DNA of 8,872 bases from JBFLVQ01 sp040758525. GTDB lineage: Bacteria > Acidobacteriota > Blastocatellia > Chloracidobacteriales > JADJPF01. Below are positions 1 to 5,506 of the stretch, piece after piece. Both the position numbers and the translations under genes were made by a program. The notes under the pieces were generated by a model. It did not search any database. It saw only the letters and a list, made by a program, of their open reading frames with translations, and was not told the DNA's origin. The stretch's first letter is position 1; every line of letters begins with the position of its first letter. Where the stretch lies: positions 1 through 8,872 of the forward strand of contig JBFLVQ010000400.1 in NCBI GenBank assembly GCA_040758525.1. Reading direction: 5' to 3'.

Positions 1-157
1 TATGCATTGCCTGAATTGGCGTTTCTCCGCGCTCTATATGACCGCCAATGCCATTCAAATAGCCTGCCTGCCAATATGGTCTCTTCTTCCAGATAAGAAG
101 TACCTTTTCTCCTATCTCGTCAAACAAAAATCCTGTTACGTAGCTAACTTGATACAT
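1..157 (-). CDS. Nudix hydrolase, N-terminal part (runs off left edge)
   Basis: The first 52 codons of a gene truncated by the window edge; the start is ATG at 157-155. Nudix enzymes hydrolyse nucleoside diphosphates linked to another group (oxidised dNTPs, ADP-ribose, NADH and similar) in the cytoplasm. Seen directly: an N-terminal strand (YVTGFLF, residues 6-12), KKRPYWQAGYLNGIGG (24-39), then the opening of the Nudix box, G39-x5-E45 (GHIERGE), followed by TPIQAM. The rest of the box (REUxEExGU) lies outside the window, so catalytic competence cannot be judged. The 'K.RP.WQAG.LNGIGG..E.GETP' pattern is typical of small stand-alone Nudix proteins in bacteria and phages. The start lies 4 bases after the stop of the LuxR-type gene, so the two are probably co-translated; the SD is a loose GGGG stretch. 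Substrate cannot be inferred. Confidence 0.88.
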   Translation of the reverse strand, partial: MYQVSYVTGFLFDEIGEKVLLIWKKRPYWQAGYLNGIGGHIERGETPIQAMH

Positions 158-161
158 AGCC

Positions 162-413
162 CTACCCCACTTTGTTCTCGTTGGTCTGAATAACAGGCAG
201 CTCAACCAAGCCAATGGCTATTGCGAAATGGATCAATTGTGTTGCTGAACTAATACCTAGTTTCAGATAAATGTTCGCTTTGTGTGCATCTACGGTCCTA
301 TAAGATATTGAAAGCAACTCACCAATCTCTTTTGACGTCTTTCCCTCTCCAAATAACTTGACTATTTCTAATTGGCGTTCTGTTAATGGCTCGCTAATCG
401 TAATCACTTCCAT
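162..413 (-). CDS. Stand-alone LuxR/GerE-type helix-turn-helix protein
   Basis: An 83-residue predicted DNA-binding protein consisting of almost nothing but the LuxR C-terminal (GerE) domain. Residues 10-53 carry the family signature LTERQLEIVKLFGEGKTSKE, then IGELLSIS, YRTVDAHKANI and YLKLG, matching the canonical four-helix fold in which TV-x-H lies in the recognition helix. There is no receiver, PAS or autoinducer-binding domain, so it is probably constitutively able to bind or controlled by its own level. The start is well supported: GAGGAG lies about 8 bases upstream of the ATG. It sits 38 bases after dnaN and 4 bases before the Nudix gene in the same train, so it may be the element's own regulator, though its targets are unknown. 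Known: isolated GerE domains of this size occur in phages and bacteria. Inferred: transcriptional role. Confidence 0.88.
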   Translation of the reverse strand: MEVITISEPLTERQLEIVKLFGEGKTSKEIGELLSISYRTVDAHKANIYLKLGISSATQLIHFAIAIGLVELPVIQTNENKVG

Positions 414-451
414 TTTGCATCTCTCCTCATTGATAGGTCGCTCTCTTCATT

Positions 452-1564
452 TCAAACCCGCATCGGCATAATTACGCCTAGATAGGTAAAATCTCCATTT
501 GCCGGTTGAAATATCGCCTGGCTGGTTATGTCCTTGAAGCTGATGAGAATCTGCTCAGAATTGATAGAATTTAAGAAGTCGATGAGATATTCGTGATTGA
601 ACCCGGCAGTAATCTCTGTTCCACTATACTCAACTGGTATGGTCTCGTTTGCCTCACCAACCTCACTATTGCAAGCACTGATATAAGCATGCCCCTGCCA
701 GAATCTGAGTTTTACTCCCTTGCTTTTATCGTCAGCCATTAATGAGGCTCGTTCTATAGCTGCATTCAAAGCAACTCTTTCACAGGTAATCCTATGTGAT
801 AGATCTGCAGGTATCGCTTGTTTGTAGTCTGGGAATTTTCCTGACAATGTACGGGCTGATAGAGTGCGGTTACTTAGCTGGAAGTAGAGATGATTAAAAT
901 CCTGATCAAATAGCACCTCCTCATCACCCTTTGCATCAGATAGTAGCTTCTCTAGCTCAACAATTGCTTTTCTCGGTATCAGAGCCTTGACCTCACCATT
1001 CCCTAATGCTGCTGATTTGTGTTCAACAAGGCTGAGTCTATGACCATCCGTAGCAACCATTCTGCCAACACTGGCTGACAATTCAAGCTGAGCGCCATTG
1101 AGGGCATAGCGTTGAGACTCACCCTTTGCTATTGCGTAGATTGTGTGGTCTAACAGGCACTTCAAAACACCTGCTGAAATGGATTTAGTTGACGATTTAG
1201 GCTCTGGTACTGCAGGGAAATGCTCTTCAGGCAAACCAGCAATACGGAATCGTGATCGCTCGCATTGAAGTACAGCCCATGACTTTTCGTCTGACTTGAG
1301 ATTGATGTTTGCTTCCGGTAGGTTGCGCACGATATCATAGAGCTTTCGCCCTTGTACGACTAGAATACCTGGCTTTTGAATCTCTGCCTCACACTGGCAC
1401 TGTATTGTTAGATCCATATCAGTACCAATAATCTTGATCTGATCTCGACCAACAGATCTGATCAAGAAATGTTGCAGCACAGGTATAGTGGCTTTCTTCT
1501 CAATAACTCCATGAACGAAGCTAAGCTCCTTCTGGAATGTGCTTTTTTTGACTGTGAATTCCAT
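452..1564 (-). CDS. dnaN: DNA polymerase III beta subunit (sliding clamp)
   Basis: A full-length clamp of 370 residues, close to the roughly 366 of E. coli. Beta forms a head-to-tail dimeric ring on DNA that tethers the replicative polymerase and other clamp-binding proteins. Seen: MEFTVKKS at the N-terminus, TDMDLTI (48-54), RYALNG (152-157), ATDGHRLS (171-178), IPRKAI (196-201), SGKFPDY (241-247) and the C-terminal end VIMPMRV, the same signature blocks as chromosomal DnaN, spread over all three domains. Start choice: an ATG at 1570 directly abuts GGGAG and has no spacing, while the ATG at 1564 is 6 bases from it and gives the usual N-terminus, so 1564 is preferred. It follows the PP-loop gene by 14 bases. 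The chromosomal dnaN neighbours dnaA and recF are absent, so this is probably an accessory clamp of a mobile element. The gene contains a GATC-rich dyad at 1433-1466. Confidence 0.95.
   Translation of the reverse strand: MEFTVKKSTFQKELSFVHGVIEKKATIPVLQHFLIRSVGRDQIKIIGTDMDLTIQCQCEAEIQKPGILVVQGRKLYDIVRNLPEANINLKSDEKSWAVLQCERSRFRIAGLPEEHFPAVPEPKSSTKSISAGVLKCLLDHTIYAIAKGESQRYALNGAQLELSASVGRMVATDGHRLSLVEHKSAALGNGEVKALIPRKAIVELEKLLSDAKGDEEVLFDQDFNHLYFQLSNRTLSARTLSGKFPDYKQAIPADLSHRITCERVALNAAIERASLMADDKSKGVKLRFWQGHAYISACNSEVGEANETIPVEYSGTEITAGFNHEYLIDFLNSINSEQILISFKDITSQAIFQPANGDFTYLGVIMPMRV
1433..1466. repeat. Imperfect inverted repeat with four GATC sites inside dnaN
   Basis: Left arm cttgatctgatct (1433-1445) and right arm agatctgatcaag (1454-1466) are complementary at 12 of 13 positions, with an 8-base loop. 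Four GATC tetramers fall at 1436, 1441, 1455 and 1460, all within 28 bases. GATC is the Dam methylation site, and closely spaced GATC pairs are the known target type of SeqA. The repeat lies in codons for an ordinary part of the clamp N-domain (FLIRSVGRDQIK), so chance plus codon choice is a real alternative. The sequence is seen directly; any role is inference. Confidence 0.6.
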
Positions 1565-1575
1565 AACCATCTCCC
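1565..1575 (-). promoter_or_regulatory. Shine-Dalgarno that decides the dnaN start
   Basis: GGGAG at 1575-1571 is followed by six bases and the ATG at 1564. The alternative ATG at 1570 touches the SD directly and could not use it. Confidence 0.6.
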
Positions 1576-1578
1576 TTT

Positions 1579-2637
1579 TTACTCATGACAAATACAGTCC
1601 ATGAACTCACTTTCCTCAATTGCGAATGGAAACAAGTTTGATTGTGCTTTACTTATTTGTAGCAACTGTTTGTAAGTCGGCTTATTTTTAGACCAGCGTG
1701 CCCCTGTTGGTTTGCGTGCTAACCCAGTAACTTCACTCTCGCGCGCTGCCCACCATTCCAATCGTTGAGGATTCTCTCGCGCTATTGTCAGCAGCTTCCC
1801 TACCCCCTTCTGAAAGCAGCAATCGCAATTACCTTCATAATCCTTAAGCTTCAGATCAAATGGCTGTCTTGCCCAAAACTCGTTCACCGTTCGCTTGCTA
1901 ACACCAGCCTCTGCAAGCGGTAGCACTACATACCTGCCTCTTTCACCATCCCACTGACGAGCCTTCGCGAGTAGCGAAGGCTCGTCAGCTCTCAGCCCTA
2001 TCACTTCATCGCGCTGCCTAAACCCTTGTGCCGCCATAAAAGCATTGATTGTCTCTATCTTCAGTTTTTCCGTGCAAAATCTTGTTACCACATTAGGTAG
2101 GCAGTGCTTTTTCTGGATTAGTACTGTGAATGGCTCACCAACACGAGATGCGGTCTCATAGGATACTTCTCGGTATCTGTATTGAAGGTTAATGAGACCT
2201 TGTTGATCAAAAGTAACCGGACAATATTTCCAATTGTGAAATATGTTGATTAGATCAAAGGCAAATTCAGCAAGTTTATATCGTTGTCTGGCAAGCTCTA
2301 TAACAGGCTCGTTGCCTCTATTAAAACGCCTGGCATCTTGATAATCCTGGAATGCCCCATCTACCTTCTTGCTCGCTTGATCTCGCCAATACTGCAAAAT
2401 ATCGCTAACATAGATCCACTCCAGCCAATGAACTTTTACTTTCCACCTGCTTTCACACTCGTTGATAAAATCTAGTGTCTGTGGGCACTCCTTGCCTGTA
2501 TTAGCAAAGACTACAAACACATCTCCTGGTAGCCTCCCATTATGAGCTTCCAGGATCTTGTAGAGCATGTAGCCAGATGTGCGCCCGCCACTGAAGCTGA
2601 TTGATGCTGGGCCTTCGATTCGATATGGGTTATGCAT
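1579..2637 (-). CDS. PAPS-reductase/PP-loop family protein (ATP pyrophosphatase type)
   Basis: A 352-residue member of the phosphoadenosine-phosphosulfate reductase superfamily. PP-loop enzymes activate a substrate with ATP (adenylation) or use adenylylated sulfur carriers; members outside cysteine biosynthesis include tRNA- and DNA-sulfur enzymes. Seen: P-loop SFSGGRTSGYML (14-25), FANTGKE (44-50), TRFCTEKLK (185-193), IGLRADEP (213-220), a Cys group C271-x-C273-C274 and a C-terminal CIC (348-350). Between FANTGKE and RFCTEK there is a long stretch (about 85-155, with C139) that looks like an insertion compared with shorter family members; this is from memory. No ECGxH-type catalytic motif of classical PAPS reductase was noticed, so sulfate reduction is unlikely. 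The start is supported by GAGAGG 8 bases upstream. dnaN follows 14 bases later. Such genes recur in phages and prophages, where substrates are unknown. A striking hairpin lies within it at 1954-1988. Confidence 0.88.
   Translation of the reverse strand: MHNPYRIEGPASISFSGGRTSGYMLYKILEAHNGRLPGDVFVVFANTGKECPQTLDFINECESRWKVKVHWLEWIYVSDILQYWRDQASKKVDGAFQDYQDARRFNRGNEPVIELARQRYKLAEFAFDLINIFHNWKYCPVTFDQQGLINLQYRYREVSYETASRVGEPFTVLIQKKHCLPNVVTRFCTEKLKIETINAFMAAQGFRQRDEVIGLRADEPSLLAKARQWDGERGRYVVLPLAEAGVSKRTVNEFWARQPFDLKLKDYEGNCDCCFQKGVGKLLTIARENPQRLEWWAARESEVTGLARKPTGARWSKNKPTYKQLLQISKAQSNLFPFAIEESEFMDCICHE
1954..1988. repeat. Perfect 15-bp inverted repeat (hairpin) inside the PP-loop gene
   Basis: Arm ctgacgagccttcgc (1954-1968), loop gagta (1969-1973), arm gcgaaggctcgtcag (1974-1988): all 15 pairs match and the arms are more GC-rich than the surroundings. 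The stem encodes residues just after the conserved RADEP motif (ADEPSLLAKARQ on the minus strand), so the reading frame is intact through it. There is no T-run on either side, so it does not look like an intrinsic terminator. Confidence 0.9.
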
Positions 2638-2708
2638 GGGAAAAACCTCTCTTATCTCGCCAAAAACTCTTCTTAGCGACGATTAATTTATCTCTTGTTT
2701 AGCTATGG
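2638..2708. other. Short spacer between the 28-codon frame and the PP-loop gene
   Basis: About 70 AT-rich bases holding the SD of the PP-loop gene (GAGAGG). I see no convincing promoter, terminator hairpin or further coding frame here. A weak TAAATT-like hexamer exists on the minus strand without a good partner. Confidence 0.4.
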
Positions 2709-2795
2709 TTAATCTTTAGCTGGCTCTTGATCGACCTCCAGCTCGGATTTTATTTGATCATCGCCAACAGGTGATTGCTTTAGTTCGCAGCACAT
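2709..2795 (-). CDS. Possible 28-residue small protein overlapping the ankyrin gene end
   Basis: This frame starts with ATG at 2795-2793 and ends with TAA at 2711-2709, encoding MCCELKQSPVGDD, then QIKSELEVDQEPAKD. It overlaps the last 16 bases of the ankyrin gene in another frame. GGGAGG lies four bases before the ATG, one of the strongest SD matches in the window, and the arrangement would suit translational coupling. The peptide is charged and rich in D, E, K and Q, with two adjacent Cys at the start and no hydrophobic segment. It fills most of an otherwise empty 142-base gap. Against it: the SD is also codons of the ankyrin C-terminus (AREEA), and 28 codons can be open by chance. I do not recognise it. 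Confidence 0.35.
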   Translation of the reverse strand: MCCELKQSPVGDDQIKSELEVDQEPAKD

Positions 2796-3613
2796 GCTTC
2801 CTCCCTTGCCCCTGCCTTTACTAGCAGCTCTAGTACTCTGCGATGTTTATGATCACAACGCTCTAAACAGTTTTTGCAGTCGGGGTTGTGCTTTTTTTCC
2901 CAATCTTTGCAATCATTCCATTCTTTCAATGCGAAGCAATACACTGATTCTCCATCAGCATTCTTAATATTTAGATCAGCACCATTAGAAATTATCAGTT
3001 CCAATGCTTCTAAGTACCAACCCTTTCTGAAGTACCAACCATTATCAATTGCTGACTTATCTATAAGGTCAAAAATAATTGGGTTACCGGATCTATTTTT
3101 TGCATTAAGGTCGGCACCAGCCTTCAATATAAGCTGAAAGATGTCCTTATCTGTTGAGAGTGCTGAGTACAAGATAGGATTAGACTTGGCATTATATAAG
3201 TTTACTGAAGCACCTCTCGATACCAGTAATCGAACTATCTCTTTTGATTGGGCTTCATTGGATTGACCGGAAACTGGTGCCCCTACCCACACAATAGCAA
3301 ATTCAAGAGGATACAAATAATAGGGTTTATTTGGGTCAACTCCAGCATCCAGCAGTTTTCTGACTAGAGCGATATCTCCATCATAAATAGCACCTAACAT
3401 TTCTAGCCGACCTTCTATTAGCCAAGTTCGCCTGTTAGATTCCTCTTCTTCTTTTTTGAAATAATCGACCATCATTAAAATAGATATCTGGAAAACCAAG
3501 ATAAAAACCATACTGTACTTTTGAAAGGTTGATAACCCCGATAAGCCCTCTAACAATAGTCTCACTGTAATAACTAACTTTCTCTTAACTGTGCTAACAA
3601 CGGCCTGGCTCAT
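2780..3613 (-). CDS. Membrane-anchored ankyrin-repeat protein
   Basis: A 277-residue protein. Ankyrin repeats are helix-pair modules that bind other proteins, so a scaffolding or partner-binding role is likely; no enzyme domain is visible. Order: a basic N-terminus, one hydrophobic segment at about 33-50 (YSMVFILVFQISILMMV), a charged linker (KKEEEESNRR), then repeats at roughly 71-105, 122-154, 155-187, 200-232 and a final one from about 258. Clear repeat cores are VRKLLDAGVDPN, VRLLVSRGASVN, LILKAGADLNAKN, LIISNGADLNIKN and LELLVKAGA. Between the last two repeats sits a Cys/His cluster (C235, H242, C246, C249, C253, H255, H257) that could bind a metal. The start is supported by GAGGG 7 bases upstream. 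It is preceded by a 149-base gap, the largest in the train, so a separate promoter is possible though none is evident. Exact partner unknown. Confidence 0.85.
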   Translation of the reverse strand: MSQAVVSTVKRKLVITVRLLLEGLSGLSTFQKYSMVFILVFQISILMMVDYFKKEEEESNRRTWLIEGRLEMLGAIYDGDIALVRKLLDAGVDPNKPYYLYPLEFAIVWVGAPVSGQSNEAQSKEIVRLLVSRGASVNLYNAKSNPILYSALSTDKDIFQLILKAGADLNAKNRSGNPIIFDLIDKSAIDNGWYFRKGWYLEALELIISNGADLNIKNADGESVYCFALKEWNDCKDWEKKHNPDCKNCLERCDHKHRRVLELLVKAGAREEACAAN

Positions 3614-3762
3614 ACTCTTTCCCTCAATGTCGATAATTGTCTTGTTTGTTGTCCTGCATTATTAAAATTCCTTCTCTGGCTTCTCTGAAAGATTAATTAA
3701 CTCTTTTTCCAAAAATTGCGCCCACATCCTGCCGCCAGCTAGTGCGACAGCATAGAGATTTA
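3614..3762. other. 149-base gap with two tiny open frames
   Basis: This gap separates the zinc-ribbon membrane gene from the ankyrin gene. On the minus strand it holds two tiny frames: a 21-codon ATG frame (3727-3662, MWAQFLEKELINLSEKPEKEF) without a usable SD, and an 11-codon frame (3659-3624, MQDNKQDNYRH) that has GAAGGA about 9 bases upstream and ends 10 bases before the ankyrin start. The second could act as a leader affecting ankyrin translation, but there is no further support. No terminator hairpin was found. Confidence 0.35.
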
Positions 3763-4284
3763 CTAACCTAATAAAGCTTTTAATAAATAGGGTAAACTCA
3801 TAGCTGATATATTTATTAATAATAAACTTATCGTTATTTTTCCTGCTCGATAGCGATCTTCTTCTAAATGAAAGAACAACGATATGCTAAACATAAACAG
3901 TCCAATCGCTACAAGACCTAACTCTTTCACTACAATAACTGGTGTGTTCTGAGATAAAATGATGTTAAACGTTTCTAGCCCAACACAAAGGCGAGTTAAT
4001 ACCCAAGCAATGGTTGCTATATATGCAAGTGTCAGCGCAATTCTTGAATAGTCCACACTACGTTCATCTATTGGTGTTAGTAATGCCGGTAATGCTGGAA
4101 GTTCTTGATCAACACTCATATGCAGCTCATTATCTGCTGTTGCAATCAGATCTTCTAGGACTGTCGTCTCACATCGCAAACAATGATTCGTTTCACGATC
4201 AAACTGATCTGCTTGGTGACAAACCTCGCAGCGCGTCGGCATCGACTGAGTTTTTATCTTCAGTTTGGTCAATAAGCTGGCCAT
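3763..4284 (-). CDS. Zinc-ribbon plus three-helix membrane protein (copy A)
   Basis: A 173-residue protein of unknown function. Near the N-terminus is a CxxC pair repeated once (C19-EV-C22 and C35-LR-C38), a short zinc-ribbon-like module. A linker of about 40 residues, rich in acidic residues, leads to three hydrophobic segments at about 82-101, 119-138 and 150-170. Right after the second helix comes FFHLEEDRYRAGK (137-149), which closely matches LFYIEEDIVLARK in the protein at 6850-7431; the two share order of parts, helix spacing and this motif, so I consider them paralogues. The ATG is two bases after the stop of the DUF1643 gene, with AGGGA within its last codons as SD; M15 is an unlikely later start. 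Probably an inner-membrane protein with a soluble metal-binding head; function unknown. Confidence 0.8.
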   Translation of the reverse strand: MASLLTKLKIKTQSMPTRCEVCHQADQFDRETNHCLRCETTVLEDLIATADNELHMSVDQELPALPALLTPIDERSVDYSRIALTLAYIATIAWVLTRLCVGLETFNIILSQNTPVIVVKELGLVAIGLFMFSISLFFHLEEDRYRAGKITISLLLINISAMSLPYLLKALLG

Positions 4285-4286
4285 TA

Positions 4287-4874
4287 CTATTTCCCTTTGC
4301 TAAGTTTACTGTCAAAAATTTCAATTGCTGTGTTTGCTGCGAGACGAAGCGGATGTCGGGGATATCCATCTTTTGTAACCCCAAAACAAAATATCTTATC
4401 AGCCATTGCACAAACTGTTTTATCACGGCCCATGTATTTGCCATTCACACCCCAACAAGCGATAACTTGATCCGCCTTAGAAATAACTTTGCTTAACCAA
4501 TTGTCATTATCGGGGCCGACAGGATCAGAATCAGCTAGCAATTTCTCTGGATATGGTGACCTTAGTGCAAATAAATTCACCATCAACATATTGCCGAAGC
4601 CCCATTTTCTTGCAAAGCTACAGCATCTACGAATAGTAGGATCGTCCTTATACTCATCTGCAATGGATGGATTGACACCGATAAAGGCAATTACAGGGCC
4701 AATCCCTAATACACGCTCCAATACATATCGATATCTCTGATCCTCAGAAATCACCGTGCCAAAAATAGGCGCGGGAGATTTCTGAATGGCTGTTAATTGA
4801 TTGTTACTCACTTCTGCAGAGTGAATAATCGCTGGATATAGAACCTTCTCACCTGGCGAATAATTTATGACCAT
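4287..4874 (-). CDS. DUF1643 family protein
   Basis: A 195-residue protein matching DUF1643 along most of its length: YRYVLER (48-54), FIGVNPSIAD (64-73), DDPTIRRCCSFA (77-88), MVNLFALRSPYPEKL (98-112), DPVGPDND (117-124), ACWGVNGK (138-145) and TKDGYPRHPL (166-175). The family is small, soluble and biochemically uncharacterised, common in phages and accessory regions. About 45 residues precede the conserved core, longer than I recall for typical members. Start choice: an ATG at 4895 overlaps the upstream stop (ATGA) but has only a distant AGGA, while the ATG at 4874 has AAGGAG nine bases upstream, so 4874 is preferred; 4895 remains possible and would add seven residues. It is tightly placed between the DUF4326 gene and the zinc-ribbon membrane gene. 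Role in nucleotide or nucleic-acid metabolism is a guess from neighbours. Confidence 0.88.
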   Translation of the reverse strand: MVINYSPGEKVLYPAIIHSAEVSNNQLTAIQKSPAPIFGTVISEDQRYRYVLERVLGIGPVIAFIGVNPSIADEYKDDPTIRRCCSFARKWGFGNMLMVNLFALRSPYPEKLLADSDPVGPDNDNWLSKVISKADQVIACWGVNGKYMGRDKTVCAMADKIFCFGVTKDGYPRHPLRLAANTAIEIFDSKLSKGK

Positions 4875-4891
4875 CACTCTCTTCTCCTTGT

Positions 4892-5491
4892 TCATAGAGC
4901 TAAAGATTTCCTAATTATCCATTCCAGCGCTGCTTTAACAATATCGCCGTGACAGCGTTTTGGTGCGCACCAACAGACTAGTTTTAGATCTTCCCCACGT
5001 AATACCATGTCCCTTAGCCTGCACAGTTCAACCCATACACTGCTTCGCTCCAAAATCTCATTCCATAGCCAGGCTCTGTATTGCTTGATTACTGTTTCCC
5101 TTTCCTCGTCATCAGAGTTGTTATTCGTTGTTGCATGTGCTGAGCCGAGCTTGAATGGATTGCCAAGCATTGATCCTTCGATACCTAGAGATGCTACTTT
5201 CCTGCCAATATAGATTCCTTCGACACTATCTCGTCGGTTGACTACTGTGATAGAGCCTACCTGGTTAATTGCTGGCCTGGGTTCTCTGCAATAATCTTTA
5301 TCTGGTGGTAAATGAAACCCACATCCTCGACAGAGCTTTCGATTACATGTCTTGCCCTTTTCCTGATCGACAACGTAATCACATAGCTGATAATGACATA
5401 GCCGTTTGCAGAGATAACACCTGGCGCGTCGTGGTTTAGCACCACAAACAGTTGCAACAATTCCATTAACTGTAACTTCAGTGCAATGCAT
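4892..5491 (-). CDS. DUF4326 protein with extra Cys-rich N-terminal module
   Basis: A 199-residue protein in two parts. Residues 83-195 form a DUF4326 domain: VVNRRDSVEGIYIGRK (83-98), LGNPFK (109-114), YRAWLW (138-143), WVELCRL (153-159) and the signature CWCAPKRCHGD (173-183). The family function is unknown; the CxCxxxxCHG motif suggests a metal site or reactive cysteines. Residues 16-68 form a separate Cys-rich module: C16, C25, C28, C32, C37, C49, C54, C57, C68 and H33, H60, enough ligands for two zinc ions. This module is not part of DUF4326 as I know it, so it appears to be a fusion. The start is supported by GAGGA 8 bases upstream. The stop TGA overlaps the alternative ATG of the DUF1643 gene, indicating coupling. 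Confidence 0.87.
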   Translation of the reverse strand: MHCTEVTVNGIVATVCGAKPRRARCYLCKRLCHYQLCDYVVDQEKGKTCNRKLCRGCGFHLPPDKDYCREPRPAINQVGSITVVNRRDSVEGIYIGRKVASLGIEGSMLGNPFKLGSAHATTNNNSDDEERETVIKQYRAWLWNEILERSSVWVELCRLRDMVLRGEDLKLVCWCAPKRCHGDIVKAALEWIIRKSLAL

Positions 5492-5506
5492 TAGCTATTC
5501 CTCTTC

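Noticed and set aside
2..193. 63-codon plus-strand open frame at the left edge
   Set aside because: It is antisense to the clear Nudix start and the end of the LuxR-type gene and has no family features.
1579..2637. Assignment as CysH, the assimilatory PAPS reductase
   Set aside because: The P-loop and superfamily motifs fit, but I see no ECGxH-type C-terminal catalytic motif, the length is greater, and the genes around are not sulfur-assimilation genes.
3662..3727. 21-codon frame MWAQFLEKELINLSEKPEKEF in the gap before the ankyrin gene
   Set aside because: Coding-like composition, but the purines before the ATG leave no proper SD spacing and it is too short to support alone.
4014..4496. 160-codon plus-strand open frame
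   Set aside because: It runs antisense across the DUF1643 and zinc-ribbon genes; the product has no recognisable motif and the minus-strand genes are strongly supported.
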